From the NCBI GenBank assembly GCA_018897105.1, contig JAHILF010000163.1, forward strand, positions 1 through 32,972: a stretch of 32,972 bases of DNA, written 5' to 3'. The position numbers and the translations under genes were made by a program. Positions 1-9,036 of the stretch are shown one piece after another; the stretch's first letter is position 1; every line of letters begins with the position of its first letter. The notes beneath the pieces are model-generated. The model searched no databases and was not told where the DNA came from. It saw only the letters and a program-made list of their open reading frames with translations. The DNA comes from Pseudomonadota bacterium. Its GTDB lineage: Bacteria; Desulfobacterota; Desulfobulbia; Desulfobulbales; SURF-16.

Positions 1-21
1 AAGAAAAACTGACTACACTCG

Positions 22-94
22 TCGTCACCCCGGCGAAGGCCGGGGTCCAGAATTGTCGTAACTACCTGGATTCCGGCCTTCGCCGGAATGACGA
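22..94. repeat. REPIN-like pair of inverted hairpins
   Basis: Two arms, 22-50 and 66-94, are inverted copies of each other and agree at 25 of 29 positions. Each arm is also a hairpin on its own: an 8-bp stem at 27-34/39-46 with loop 35-38, and an 8-bp stem at 70-77/82-89 with loop 78-81. The four differences between arms fall at paired positions, so ACCCCGGC/GCCGGGGT in one arm becomes ATTCCGGC/GCCGGAAT in the other and both stems stay perfect. This is the layout of a REP doublet (REPIN), a common extragenic repeat in proteobacteria. It lies upstream of purL in non-coding DNA. The rest of 1-254 shows no gene and no convincing promoter. Confidence 0.8.
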
Positions 95-254
95 ACCTGG
101 GCTCAGGCAACCGGCGAAAAGGCTTAAGTTAATGACATTGGGTTGCTGTTATCAACAAGATTGTATCTTAACACGTAAATCACAAGGGTATCTCTAAAAA
201 ACAGGATTTTTCAATCCTTTTTGACAGTTCCCGAAAATTTTCTCGGAGTATCAT

Positions 255-3245
255 ATGCTGGCACGTATCCAGGTTGGCATCAAACCTGTATTTACCGACT
301 CGTTCGGCGAAAAAATTAGAAAAAAAATCCGTGGCGACCTCAAAATTCCGGTGGAAGCGGTCCGCACCATCAAGGTTTTCACTGTTGAGGCGGACATCAG
401 CCAACAGGAGCTGCAGGCAGCGGCCAGCGGCCCGTTCTGCGACCCGGTCATCCAGGATTATTCGCTGGGGCCTTTAGCGCTGGCCTGGAACCTGGACTTT
501 GACTGGCTGATTGAGGTCGGTTTCCGGCCGGGTGTCACGGACAACGAGGGCCGCACATCAGCCCAGGCCCTGGAACTGCTCCTCGGCCGCAAACTGAGCA
601 GGGATGAGGCGGTGTACACCTCCTGCCAGTACCTCTTTTCCGGCAATATCAGCAAAGATGACGCCCAAACCATTGCCAGACAAGGTCTGGCCAATGAACT
701 GATTCAGCGCTTCACCATCGTGTCCAAGGCGGATTTTGTCAAGGCCGGCGGTCTCAAACCCTATGCCCCCAAGGTGGTCGACAAAAGCGAGGCAAAAATC
801 GCGCAAATCGATCTGGACGTGTCGGATGAAGAGCTGGTGCGCATCAGCAAGGAGGGTGTGCTCGCCCTGACCCTGCAAGAAATGAAGCTCATCCGCGATT
901 ATCTGGCCCGGCCGGACATCGTGGAAAGCCGCAAGGCCCACGGCCTGAGCAGCAAGGTCACCGACGTGGAGCTTGAGGCCCTGGCCCAGACCTGGTCGGA
1001 ACACTGCAAGCACAAGATCTTTTCCGGCAACATTGATTATGAAGACAACCAAACCGGAGAAAGAACACAGTTCTCCAACCTGTTCAACACCTACATCCGC
1101 CAGCCGACCAGCGATATCCGTGCCAAGATGGGCGAAAACGACTGGTGCCTGTCCGTGTTCAAGGACAATGCCGGGGTAATCAAATTTGACGACAACTGGA
1201 ATGTGGTCTTCAAGGTGGAGACCCACAACAGCCCGTCGGCCCTGGACCCCTATGGCGGAGCCCTCACCGGCATCGTCGGCGTCAACCGGGACCCCTTTGG
1301 CACCGGCATGGGAGCAAAGCTCATCTGCAACACCAACATGTTCTGTTTTGCCACTCCCTTTTACGACAAGCCGATTCAGGCCCGTCTGCTGCACCCGAAA
1401 CGTATTTTCGAGGGGGTGCGGGAAGGCGTTGAGCACGGCGGCAACAAGAGCGGCATCCCCACGGTGAACGGCTCGCTTTATTTCGACGACCGCTATGCCG
1501 GCAAGCCCCTGGTCTTCTGCGGGACCGTGGGCATCATGCCCGCGGTGATCAACGGCAAACCGTCCCACGAGAAAAAGGCCCTGCCCGGTGACATCATTGT
1601 CATGACCGGCGGCAGGATCGGCAAGGACGGCATCCACGGCGCCACCTTTTCCTCCGAGGAGCTCAATGAAAACTCCCCGGCCACCGCAGTGCAGATCGGC
1701 GACCCCATCACCCAGAAGAAGATGTTTGACTGTCTGCTTAAAGCCAGGGACCGGGGCCTGTACCGCTGCATCACCGACAACGGCGCCGGCGGACTTTCCT
1801 CTTCCGTGGGAGAGATGGGGGGTGACACCAACGGCTTTGAACTCCATCTTGACAAGGCCCCATTGAAGTATGCCGGGCTGCAGCCGTGGGAAATCTTTCT
1901 GTCCGAGGCCCAGGAACGTATGACCCTGGCTGTCCAGCCGGAAAAACTCGACGCTTTCCTGGCCCTGTGCCAAAAAATGGACGTGGAGGCCACGGTGCTC
2001 GGCACCTTCAGGGATTCCGGCAAATTTCACTGCCTTTACCAGGGCAAGACCGTGGCCTTTCTCGATATGAATTTTGTCCATGAAGGGCTGCCGCCCATGG
2101 AGATGAAGGCCAGATGGGAGCAGAAAACCTATGCTGAACCGCAGCTTCCCGCCGCACCAGATCTGGGTGCCGAATTAAAGGGCATGCTCGGGCAGCTCAA
2201 TATCTGCAGCAAGGAGTATGTGGTCCGCCAGTACGACCATGAGGTGCAGGGGAGCAGCATCGTCAAACCGCTCACCGGCGTTGCCAACGACGGGCCGAGC
2301 GACGCGGCGGTGATACGGCCGGTGTTTGACACCTTTGCCGGTCTGGTTATCTCCCACGGTATCTGTCCCCGCTATTCGGACATCGACACCTATCATATGG
2401 TGGCCTGCAGCGTTGATGAGGCCATCCGCAACGCCCTGGCCGTCGGCGCAAGCCTTGCAGTCATGGCCGGGCTGGATAATTTCTGCTGGTGCGATCCGAT
2501 ATTGTCCGACAAAACCCCGGACGGCGACTACAAGCTGGCCCAGCTGGTGCGGGCCAATCAGGCCCTGGCCCACTATGCCCGGGCTTACGGCGTGCCCTGC
2601 ATTTCCGGTAAGGACAGCATGAAAAATGACTACCTGGTGGGCAATACCAAGATCTCCATTCCGCCGACCCTGCTTTTTTCGGTGGTCGCCAGGATTGATG
2701 ATGTGCGCAAGGCGGTCACCATGGACGCCAAAAAGGCGGGGGACCTGGTCTATGTGCTGGGTACCACCTATGCGGAGCTGGGCGCCTCGGAATATGCCGT
2801 GCGGCATGGCGCCATCGGCAACACGGTCCCCAAGGTGCGGGAAAACGATGCCCTGCCCCGTTACCAGTGTCTGGAAGAGGCAATTGCCCAGGGGCTGGTG
2901 GCCTCCTGTCATGACTGCTCGGACGGCGGGCTGGGGGTAACCTTGGCGGAAAGCGGTTTTGCCGGCGGCCTGGGCCTTGACATTGATCTGCGCCAGGTGC
3001 CGGGCCAGGGAATCGACCGGGATGACGTGCTGCTCTTCTCCGAATCCCAGAGTCGTTTTGTGGTAACCGTTGCCCCGGACAAGGCTCCGGCCTTTGAACA
3101 GACCATGGCGGACACCGGCTGGGCCAGGGTGGGCACGGTCACTGCGGAACCCATGTTTACCGCCACCGGGCTTAACGGCAGCCGCGTCATGGCCGAAAAC
3201 ATGGCTGATCTCAAGAAGGCCTGGCAGGAGACCCTTGCGTTTTGA
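255..3245 (+). CDS. purL: Phosphoribosylformylglycinamidine synthase, PurS-PurL fusion
   Basis: This enzyme catalyses the ATP-dependent conversion of FGAR plus ammonia or glutamine nitrogen to FGAM, the fourth step of de novo purine synthesis, in the cytoplasm. The 996-aa product starts with a PurS-like segment (about residues 1-80) followed by the PurL catalytic body. Visible landmarks are SEHCKHK at 248-254 with the conserved His250, the ATP/metal-binding ETHNSPSALDPYGGA beginning at residue 322, and GKDSMKNDY in the second half. No class I glutaminase domain follows, so a separate PurQ is expected elsewhere. The ATG at 255 is preceded by CGGAG (244-248) at a good distance. The stop overlaps the next gene by 4 nt, suggesting co-transcription. 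The family call is secure; the PurS assignment is from length and sequence feel. Confidence 0.97.
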   Translation: MLARIQVGIKPVFTDSFGEKIRKKIRGDLKIPVEAVRTIKVFTVEADISQQELQAAASGPFCDPVIQDYSLGPLALAWNLDFDWLIEVGFRPGVTDNEGRTSAQALELLLGRKLSRDEAVYTSCQYLFSGNISKDDAQTIARQGLANELIQRFTIVSKADFVKAGGLKPYAPKVVDKSEAKIAQIDLDVSDEELVRISKEGVLALTLQEMKLIRDYLARPDIVESRKAHGLSSKVTDVELEALAQTWSEHCKHKIFSGNIDYEDNQTGERTQFSNLFNTYIRQPTSDIRAKMGENDWCLSVFKDNAGVIKFDDNWNVVFKVETHNSPSALDPYGGALTGIVGVNRDPFGTGMGAKLICNTNMFCFATPFYDKPIQARLLHPKRIFEGVREGVEHGGNKSGIPTVNGSLYFDDRYAGKPLVFCGTVGIMPAVINGKPSHEKKALPGDIIVMTGGRIGKDGIHGATFSSEELNENSPATAVQIGDPITQKKMFDCLLKARDRGLYRCITDNGAGGLSSSVGEMGGDTNGFELHLDKAPLKYAGLQPWEIFLSEAQERMTLAVQPEKLDAFLALCQKMDVEATVLGTFRDSGKFHCLYQGKTVAFLDMNFVHEGLPPMEMKARWEQKTYAEPQLPAAPDLGAELKGMLGQLNICSKEYVVRQYDHEVQGSSIVKPLTGVANDGPSDAAVIRPVFDTFAGLVISHGICPRYSDIDTYHMVACSVDEAIRNALAVGASLAVMAGLDNFCWCDPILSDKTPDGDYKLAQLVRANQALAHYARAYGVPCISGKDSMKNDYLVGNTKISIPPTLLFSVVARIDDVRKAVTMDAKKAGDLVYVLGTTYAELGASEYAVRHGAIGNTVPKVRENDALPRYQCLEEAIAQGLVASCHDCSDGGLGVTLAESGFAGGLGLDIDLRQVPGQGIDRDDVLLFSESQSRFVVTVAPDKAPAFEQTMADTGWARVGTVTAEPMFTATGLNGSRVMAENMADLKKAWQETLAF

Positions 3246-4294
3246 ACAACACCGTTACCATCAATACCATCCAGGACGGCCAGCAGGTGGAGGGGATCTT
3301 TCTCTTAAAAGAGATGATCCGGGCCGAAACCAAGGCGGGCAAGCCCTTCCTGACTCTGAAGATCATGGATAAAACCGGGGAGCTGACTGGCCGCATCTGG
3401 GATGACGCCGACCGCTGGGAACAGGAGTGCACCCCTGGGCAGGCGATGGCAATTTCCGGCCGAACCCAGAGCTACAAGGGCAATCTGCAGCTCATTATCA
3501 GCGAAGTACGCCGTGTGGCCGAAGGCGAGGTGGATCTGGCCCAGTTTATTCCATCCACCTCCGGTAATATCGAAAAAATGGCCGAGGAACTGGAGGGCTT
3601 TGCCCGCAGTGTTGATGATGTCCTGATCAGAAAGCTGCTGCTCAAATTTTTCCATGACCAGGATTTTCTGGAGAAATTCAAACGTGCGCCCGCGGCAAAA
3701 AGCATGCACCATGCCTATTTGGGCGGGCTGCTGGAGCACACCCTGCACGTGGCAAGGCTGGCTGATAAGGTAGCTGAGCTGTATCCTTCCATCAGCCGCT
3801 CCCTGCTCATGGCCGGCGCCATCCTGCACGATGTGGGCAAAGTGGAGGAACTTTCCGTCACCTCCAGCCTCTTTGATTACTCCGACCAGGGCAGACTCAT
3901 GGGCCACATGGTGATCGGGGTGGAGATGGTGCAGGAAAAAATGAGCAGGATCAAAGAGTTCCCGGCCGATATAGCCATGAAGATCAAACATCTCATCCTC
4001 AGCCATCATGGCAGATATGAATTTGGTGCCCCGACCCTGCCCATGCTGCACGAGGCCTTTGTCCTCAACTTCCTCGACGATCTGGATGCCAAAATCAATT
4101 ATGTTGAACGGCTGAGCGCCCAGGTTCCTGAGGACCACTACCAGTGGAGCGAATACCAGCGCAACCTGGAGCGTTTTCTCTTTCTGTCCGGCCACTCCGC
4201 GCAAAGACAGGAAGAGGAAGCCTTGCCCACAAAAAAGAAAAAAATAACAGCGGAACCGGACGTCAGACAGCCTGGCCTCTTTGATGTAATATAA
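3242..4294 (+). CDS. OB-fold/HD-domain protein, YhaM-like 3'-5' exoribonuclease
   Basis: This 350-aa protein has an N-terminal OB-fold nucleic-acid-binding segment (about residues 12-95) and a C-terminal HD phosphohydrolase domain (about 155-310) with LLEHTLHVARLADKV and the metal-binding LHDVGK (His196-Asp197). That architecture is typical of the YhaM family of Mn-dependent 3'-5' exonucleases acting on RNA or single-stranded DNA. Translation probably starts at TTG 3242, which overlaps the purL TGA; AGGAG at about 3226-3230 lies 11 nt upstream and no nearer ATG preserves the OB fold. The C-terminus is a lysine-rich linker followed by QPGLF (343-347), which resembles a sliding-clamp-binding motif. 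holB follows after about 40 nt. The family is confident; the substrate is inferred. Confidence 0.88.
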   Translation: MNNTVTINTIQDGQQVEGIFLLKEMIRAETKAGKPFLTLKIMDKTGELTGRIWDDADRWEQECTPGQAMAISGRTQSYKGNLQLIISEVRRVAEGEVDLAQFIPSTSGNIEKMAEELEGFARSVDDVLIRKLLLKFFHDQDFLEKFKRAPAAKSMHHAYLGGLLEHTLHVARLADKVAELYPSISRSLLMAGAILHDVGKVEELSVTSSLFDYSDQGRLMGHMVIGVEMVQEKMSRIKEFPADIAMKIKHLILSHHGRYEFGAPTLPMLHEAFVLNFLDDLDAKINYVERLSAQVPEDHYQWSEYQRNLERFLFLSGHSAQRQEEEALPTKKKKITAEPDVRQPGLFDVI

Positions 4295-4333
4295 CAGGAA
4301 CCTTTTGCCTGTTTACAATTGTACTCTCCCCCC

Positions 4334-5332
4334 ATGCTTATATCATTTCAGTCAATCATAGGCCAGCCCAAGGCAAAGCAGTTTCTGACCGGCTCTTTTG
4401 CCCGGCAGAAAACAGCCCATGCCTATCTGTTCCGGGGCCCGGCCGGGGTGGGCAAAAAAACTTGCGCCCTGGCCTTTGCCGCCCTGATCAACTGCTTAGC
4501 TCCGGTCAACGGTGATGTCTGCGGCCGCTGTTCCTCCTGCGTGAAATATCATTCCGGCAACCACCCGGACCTGCTGCAGATCGAGCCCCAGGGAACAACA
4601 AGCGCCCTGAAGATCGATCAGATCAGGGAGCTGAAAAAAACATTGAATTATCCGCCGTTTGAGGCCCGCTTCCGGGTGGTGCTCATCCAGGACATCCACC
4701 TTACCATGCGCAGAAAAGAGGTGATCAACAGCCTGCTGAAAACCCTGGAAGAACCGCCGGCCGACACTGTCTTCATCCTCACCGGCGATGAGGCGGGGGA
4801 CATTCTGCCCACCATTCTGTCACGCTGCCAGATTGTTCCCTTCTACCCACTCCCTTATGAACAGGTCAGCCAGGCCCTGATGATCCATGACCATATCGAA
4901 GAGAAAACGGCCGCATCGCTTGCCGCCATTAGCGAGGGCAGTCTGGGGCGGGCGCGCCTTCTGTATCAGGAGGAGCTCTTGCCGTTGCGCCGGGAGATTA
5001 TTGAAAGCCTGCTCACCCTGGCACCGGGGACGCCGGACGCGGTGCAGGCAGTTTTTCAACTGGCGGAAAAGGCGGCTGACGCCAAGGAAAACCTGGAAGA
5101 ACTGCTGGATCTCATCACCATCTGGATCCGGGACGTCATGCTGGCCCACAAAGGTCTCACCGACAGGATAATCAACAGCGATCTGCACTCCCTGCTGCCG
5201 GCAGCCAGCCGGAGATGGGACACTGATGAACTAATCGACAAACTGCAGCGCATCAACCGGGCTCGCCGGCAGCTTCTGCACAACTGCAACAGGACCCTGG
5301 TATGCGAAGTCCTTTTCTTTGGGCTCCTTTGA
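4334..5332 (+). CDS. holB: DNA polymerase III subunit delta'
   Basis: This is a clamp-loader subunit: it helps load the DnaN sliding clamp on primed DNA. The N-terminus (SIIGQPKAKQFL) and Walker-A-like GPAGVGKKT (about residues 35-43) match the DnaX/HolB AAA+ fold. A four-cysteine zinc module follows at C54, C63, C66 and C69 (CGRCSSC). Sensor-type SRC is seen at LPTILSRCQIV. The length (332 aa) is normal for the family. I prefer ATG 4334 because homologues begin close to the ISFQSIIGQ motif; an in-frame TTG at 4319 would add five residues, and neither site has a good Shine-Dalgarno sequence. The ricT gene follows, as it does beside holB in many bacteria. Delta' is preferred over DnaX because the protein is short and ends after the collar-like region. 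Confidence 0.93.
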   Translation: MLISFQSIIGQPKAKQFLTGSFARQKTAHAYLFRGPAGVGKKTCALAFAALINCLAPVNGDVCGRCSSCVKYHSGNHPDLLQIEPQGTTSALKIDQIRELKKTLNYPPFEARFRVVLIQDIHLTMRRKEVINSLLKTLEEPPADTVFILTGDEAGDILPTILSRCQIVPFYPLPYEQVSQALMIHDHIEEKTAASLAAISEGSLGRARLLYQEELLPLRREIIESLLTLAPGTPDAVQAVFQLAEKAADAKENLEELLDLITIWIRDVMLAHKGLTDRIINSDLHSLLPAASRRWDTDELIDKLQRINRARRQLLHNCNRTLVCEVLFFGLL

Positions 5333-5408
5333 TGTTATATTAATTGTTTGGCATATGCGCCCAAGGGTAACCATGTAAAAAAATTCAGCGTAAAAAAAAT
5401 AATTTTCT

Positions 5409-6338
5409 ATGGAACAGGACCAGACAGCAGAGCCGGAAAGGATGGAGAAGATTTATAAGATTCGCTACCGGAAGAACGAGCAAATTTTTTCCGCCTCTTC
5501 CCAGATAACGAATCTTAAAATCGGCGAAGAGGTGATGATCCAGACCGACCACGGTCCGGAACCCGCCAAGGTGACCGGACTGGGACCGCTGCTGGATCCT
5601 GCAGCCGAGCACCCCATCAAGACCGCCTATAGTGTGCAGCGCCGCTGCACCAAAGATGAAATAGAAAAATACGAGCGGCTCATGGAACGAGAGCAGGAAG
5701 CCTTTTTGTTCTGCCAGAAACAGATTGAAAAACAAGAGCTCTCCATGAAACTGATCCGGGTGGAACGCTACTTCAACGGCAGCAAGATCATCTTCTATTT
5801 CACCGCTGAAAACAGGGTGGACTTCCGCCAGCTGGTCAAAGACCTGGTACAGGAATTCCGGACCAGGGTGGAAATGCGGCAGATCGGCGTGCGCCACGAA
5901 ACCAAAATGCTCGGGGGACTGGGCTGTTGCGGACTGGAACTATGCTGCGCCTCCTATATCAACAATTTCGCCCCTGTCTCCATCAAGATGGCCAAGGAGC
6001 AGAATCTCCCCTTAAATCCTGTAAAAATTTCGGGCATCTGCAATCGGCTTCTCTGCTGCCTTACCTACGAGTATTCCACCTATCGCGACATCAAGAAAGA
6101 GATGCCCCGGCCCGGCAAAAAGCTGACCATTGAGGGCAAGAACTACAAGGTGATCCAGCAGAGCGTGCTGGAGGAAACGGTAACGGTAATTGACCCGGAT
6201 TCCCCCGATATACCAAGGGTTCTGACCCGCAAAGAGTGGGAAATCGTTACCCCGAAAAATACCCGCCCGCTTAAACCCGGCCGGCCGCGCAAAAAAACGC
6301 AGGCTAAAACCGAGAAAAAAGAAAATAACTCCGAATAA
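5409..6338 (+). CDS. ricT: PSP1/RicT-family iron-sulfur regulatory protein
   Basis: This 309-aa protein carries a PSP1 domain. In Bacillus the family member RicT (YaaT) works with RicA and RicF in an Fe-S complex that affects RNase Y and phosphorelay signalling. Seven cysteines stand in the two conserved clusters: GCCGLELCC (C173, C174, C179, C180) and CNRLLCC (C211, C216, C217). The tail from about residue 280 is lysine/arginine-rich and low complexity. The upstream 76-nt gap after holB is AT-rich and could hold a weak promoter. The stop TAA overlaps the metG start by one base. The family call is firm. Whether it modulates RNA decay here is unknown, because RicA/RicF partners are not in the window. 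Confidence 0.92.
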   Translation: MEQDQTAEPERMEKIYKIRYRKNEQIFSASSQITNLKIGEEVMIQTDHGPEPAKVTGLGPLLDPAAEHPIKTAYSVQRRCTKDEIEKYERLMEREQEAFLFCQKQIEKQELSMKLIRVERYFNGSKIIFYFTAENRVDFRQLVKDLVQEFRTRVEMRQIGVRHETKMLGGLGCCGLELCCASYINNFAPVSIKMAKEQNLPLNPVKISGICNRLLCCLTYEYSTYRDIKKEMPRPGKKLTIEGKNYKVIQQSVLEETVTVIDPDSPDIPRVLTRKEWEIVTPKNTRPLKPGRPRKKTQAKTEKKENNSE

Positions 6339-8272
6339 TGGATACAATGAACACCTATATCACCACCCCGATTTTTTACGTCAATGCCCAACCTCACCTG
6401 GGACACGCCTTTACCACCATTGTCGCGGACACCTACTGCCGTTACCGCAGACTCTGCGGTGATGAGGTGATGTTTCAGACCGGTACGGATGAGCATGGTG
6501 ATAAGATCGTGCAGGCAGCCCAGGGGGCCGGAATTTCTCCCCGGGAGTATGTCGACCGTATCAGCCACATGTTCCGGGAAACCTGGCCGCTGCTGGAAAT
6601 TAAACCGGACAACTTCATCCGCACCACTGACCCGGTCCACATCAAGACCGTGCAGGATATCCTGCAGCAGGTATATGACCAGGGCGACATCTACTTCAGC
6701 GAATATTCCGGCCTCTACTGCCGGGGATGCGAACGCTTTCTCACCGAAAAGGAGCTGGTTGACGGCAAATGCCCGGACCATCAAGTGGCGCCGGAAGCGA
6801 TCACCGAGCAGAACTATTTTTTTCGCATGAGCAAGTACCAACAGTGGCTCATTGATCACATCAACAATCATCCCGAGTTCATCACCCCCGAGCGCTATCG
6901 CAACGAGGTGCTCTCCTTTCTCAAGGAGCCGCTGGAAGACCTGTGCATCTCCAGGCCCACCAGCCGACTGACCTGGGGCATACCGCTGCCCTTTGATGAC
7001 CGCTTTGTCACCTATGTCTGGTTCGATGCCCTCATCAACTATCTGACCGGCATCGGCTATCCCAATGGCGGAAATTTTTCCCGCGACTGGGCCGTGGCCG
7101 AGCATATCATTGCCAAGGACATTCTCAAACCCCATGCCATCTACTGGCCCACCATGCTGCGCTCCATCGGCCTGCCCCCCTATAAGAAATTGCACGTCCA
7201 CGGCTACTGGAACATCGGCGAGACCAAGATGAGCAAAAGCCTGGGCAATGTTGTTCGGCCCGCTGAAATGGTTGAGGCATATGGCGTGGACACGGTGCGC
7301 TATTTTCTGCTGCGCGAAATGTCCTTCGGCCTTGATTCAAGTTATTCGGCCGATGCGCTGCTCATGCGCCAGAACTCGGACCTGGCCAATGACCTGGGCA
7401 ACCTCTTCAGCCGTTCGCTGACCATGGTGGCCAAGTTCGCCGCCAGCCGGGTGCCGGCTCCCGGAACCCCGACAGAAATCGACCGGGATCTGCGTGATGC
7501 CGCCATGGCCATGCTTGACACCTATCGCCTGGAAATGGACAACTTTGCCTTTAGCCGCGCCCTGGCCGCGGTCTGGGAGGTCATCAGCCGGGCCAACAAG
7601 TATATTGTGGAAAACGCCCCCTGGGATCTGGCCAAGGACGCGGACAAAAGGGAAAGGCTTGACACGGTTTTTTATTATCTGTTGGAAACCCTGCGCCTTA
7701 TTTCCCTGACCATTGAACCGGTCATGCCGGCAACTGCTAGTAAAATGCGCCAGGCCCTGGGCCTAGCCGGCAAAGCCGATCTGACCACCCAGGCAGTCTG
7801 GGGACAGCTTGCGCCCCAAAGTGTCATCACCCTGGCCGAGGCGTTGTTTCCGAGGCTGGACACCGGAAAAAAGAAAAAACCAAGCGAACCGGGCCAGACC
7901 GGGGAGAAAACAAAAAAGAACATGACCACAACAGAAAATCCTGAAGACGAAAACCTGATCTCCTTTGATGATTTTAAAAAAATTGATTTGCGGGTGGCCG
8001 AGGTGGTGGCAGCCGAGAAAATCAAAAAATCAGACCGGCTGCTGAAACTCACGGTAATGGCACCGGAGGAAAGAACCATTGTCGCCGGTATCGCCGAATT
8101 TTATGAACCTGAGCAGGTGGTTGGAAAGCAGGTGATCATTGTCGCCAATCTCAAACCGACCAAATTAATGGGAGTCGCCTCCCATGGTATGGTTTTAGCT
8201 ATCAAAGATCGGGGTTCGCTCTGCCTTTCCGCTGTTTCCTCCACGGTAACCCCAGGCAGCAAGGTGTCCTAA
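6338..8272 (+). CDS. metG: Methionyl-tRNA synthetase with C-terminal tRNA-binding domain
   Basis: It charges tRNA-Met with methionine using ATP. The class I signatures are PHLGH at residues 19-23 (HIGH motif) and KMSKS at 297-301. The zinc knuckle is C128-x2-C131...C145-x2-H148, the single-zinc CCCH form seen in the Thermus-type enzyme. After a charged low-complexity linker (about 510-540), residues about 545-644 form an EMAPII/Trbp111-like OB fold (FDDFKKIDLRVAEV...LKPTKLMGVASHGM), used for dimerisation and tRNA binding. The start is ATG 6338, overlapping the ricT stop; ATG 6347 is an equally possible start three codons later. The length (644 aa) is as expected for the domain layout. A GTG-start gene follows 4 nt after the stop, so it is probably part of a long operon. 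Confidence 0.98.
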   Translation: MDTMNTYITTPIFYVNAQPHLGHAFTTIVADTYCRYRRLCGDEVMFQTGTDEHGDKIVQAAQGAGISPREYVDRISHMFRETWPLLEIKPDNFIRTTDPVHIKTVQDILQQVYDQGDIYFSEYSGLYCRGCERFLTEKELVDGKCPDHQVAPEAITEQNYFFRMSKYQQWLIDHINNHPEFITPERYRNEVLSFLKEPLEDLCISRPTSRLTWGIPLPFDDRFVTYVWFDALINYLTGIGYPNGGNFSRDWAVAEHIIAKDILKPHAIYWPTMLRSIGLPPYKKLHVHGYWNIGETKMSKSLGNVVRPAEMVEAYGVDTVRYFLLREMSFGLDSSYSADALLMRQNSDLANDLGNLFSRSLTMVAKFAASRVPAPGTPTEIDRDLRDAAMAMLDTYRLEMDNFAFSRALAAVWEVISRANKYIVENAPWDLAKDADKRERLDTVFYYLLETLRLISLTIEPVMPATASKMRQALGLAGKADLTTQAVWGQLAPQSVITLAEALFPRLDTGKKKKPSEPGQTGEKTKKNMTTTENPEDENLISFDDFKKIDLRVAEVVAAEKIKKSDRLLKLTVMAPEERTIVAGIAEFYEPEQVVGKQVIIVANLKPTKLMGVASHGMVLAIKDRGSLCLSAVSSTVTPGSKVS

Positions 8273-8276
8273 ACCG

Positions 8277-9035
8277 GTGGTAAAAGTTAACAAACAGCCG
8301 GAGGCTAATATTTTTTGCGACTTTCTTCATCTCATTGAGGAAGAGGCCGCTCGCTTTCCTGTGGAACTGATCACGATTGCCGAAGAGACCGGCGGCGGCC
8401 CCCAGGCCCTTCTGGTCATGGACTGCACCCTTTCAGCAAAAAGAAAGGGGGAACTGACAAAGGCCTTATGTACCGAAGCCTCCCCGGCAACAGAGAGAGA
8501 GCGGCATAGTGCCCTGCCGGACAGAACAGCCGCTCTGCCCGGGGCAGAGTTTTTTAAAGACTTGGTCCAGGCCGAACTGGCCCGGGTAAAAAAAAGCAGG
8601 CTGCCCTGTTCACTGCTGCTGATCAGAATTGACGGGAATGGTGAAGACAGGGGCTTTTTCAACAAGGCTGCGGCAGCCTTAGAAATGGCCATGGAGGGCG
8701 ACCATCACCTCGCCCATCTTGACCACACCACCCTGGCCCTGCTTCTTCCGGGACAAAACAGAAACAGGGCATTGCGCCAGGCCGGCGCCATTCAGCAATT
8801 GCTTACGGCAGAAATCACGGCCAGGGTGAAAATCGGGCTGGCAGTCTGTCTGGCCCGGGCCGTGCCTGCAGCAGAAGAATTTATGGAAATGGCGTTTACT
8901 GAATTACAGAAGGCGGAACATGAAGCAGGCGATATTTTTTACTCCTTCCCCAGTCAGGATGAGGACTCATGCCAGGTAACCGCAGAAGAACGGGCTCAGC
9001 TTTTCAGCTTCCTGAACAAAGGGAACAAAGAGTAA
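8277..9035 (+). CDS. Degenerate GGDEF-like domain protein
   Basis: I do not recognise this 252-aa protein as a named family. Residues about 90-222 look like a diguanylate-cyclase fold: EFFKDLVQAELARVKKSRLP, then CSLLLIRID, then a hydrophobic LALLLPGQNRNRA segment, then KIGLAVCLARA and a final AFTELQKAEHEAGD helix, in the same order and spacing as GGDEF proteins. The active-site GG[D/E]EF loop is replaced by LDHTT (about 148-152), so cyclase activity is not expected. Residues 1-80 give no clear match and show no signal peptide or membrane helix. The GTG start at 8277 lies just after the metG stop. The MinD-like ATPase begins 1 nt after its stop, which suggests the two products act together. 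The fold assignment is my inference from pattern. Confidence 0.65.
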   Translation: MVKVNKQPEANIFCDFLHLIEEEAARFPVELITIAEETGGGPQALLVMDCTLSAKRKGELTKALCTEASPATERERHSALPDRTAALPGAEFFKDLVQAELARVKKSRLPCSLLLIRIDGNGEDRGFFNKAAAALEMAMEGDHHLAHLDHTTLALLLPGQNRNRALRQAGAIQQLLTAEITARVKIGLAVCLARAVPAAEEFMEMAFTELQKAEHEAGDIFYSFPSQDEDSCQVTAEERAQLFSFLNKGNKE

Positions 9036-9036
9036 T

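Noticed and set aside
221-249. TTGACA at 221-226 as the -35 of a purL promoter
   Set aside because: The matching -10 position falls on the ribosome binding site (CGGAG) next to the start codon, so it cannot drive purL with a normal leader.
558-2081. Long open frame of about 507 codons on the - strand opposite purL
   Set aside because: It lies entirely antisense to a clearly conserved gene, has low-complexity His/Gly/Val-rich content and no recognisable domain; it is a by-product of high GC codon use.
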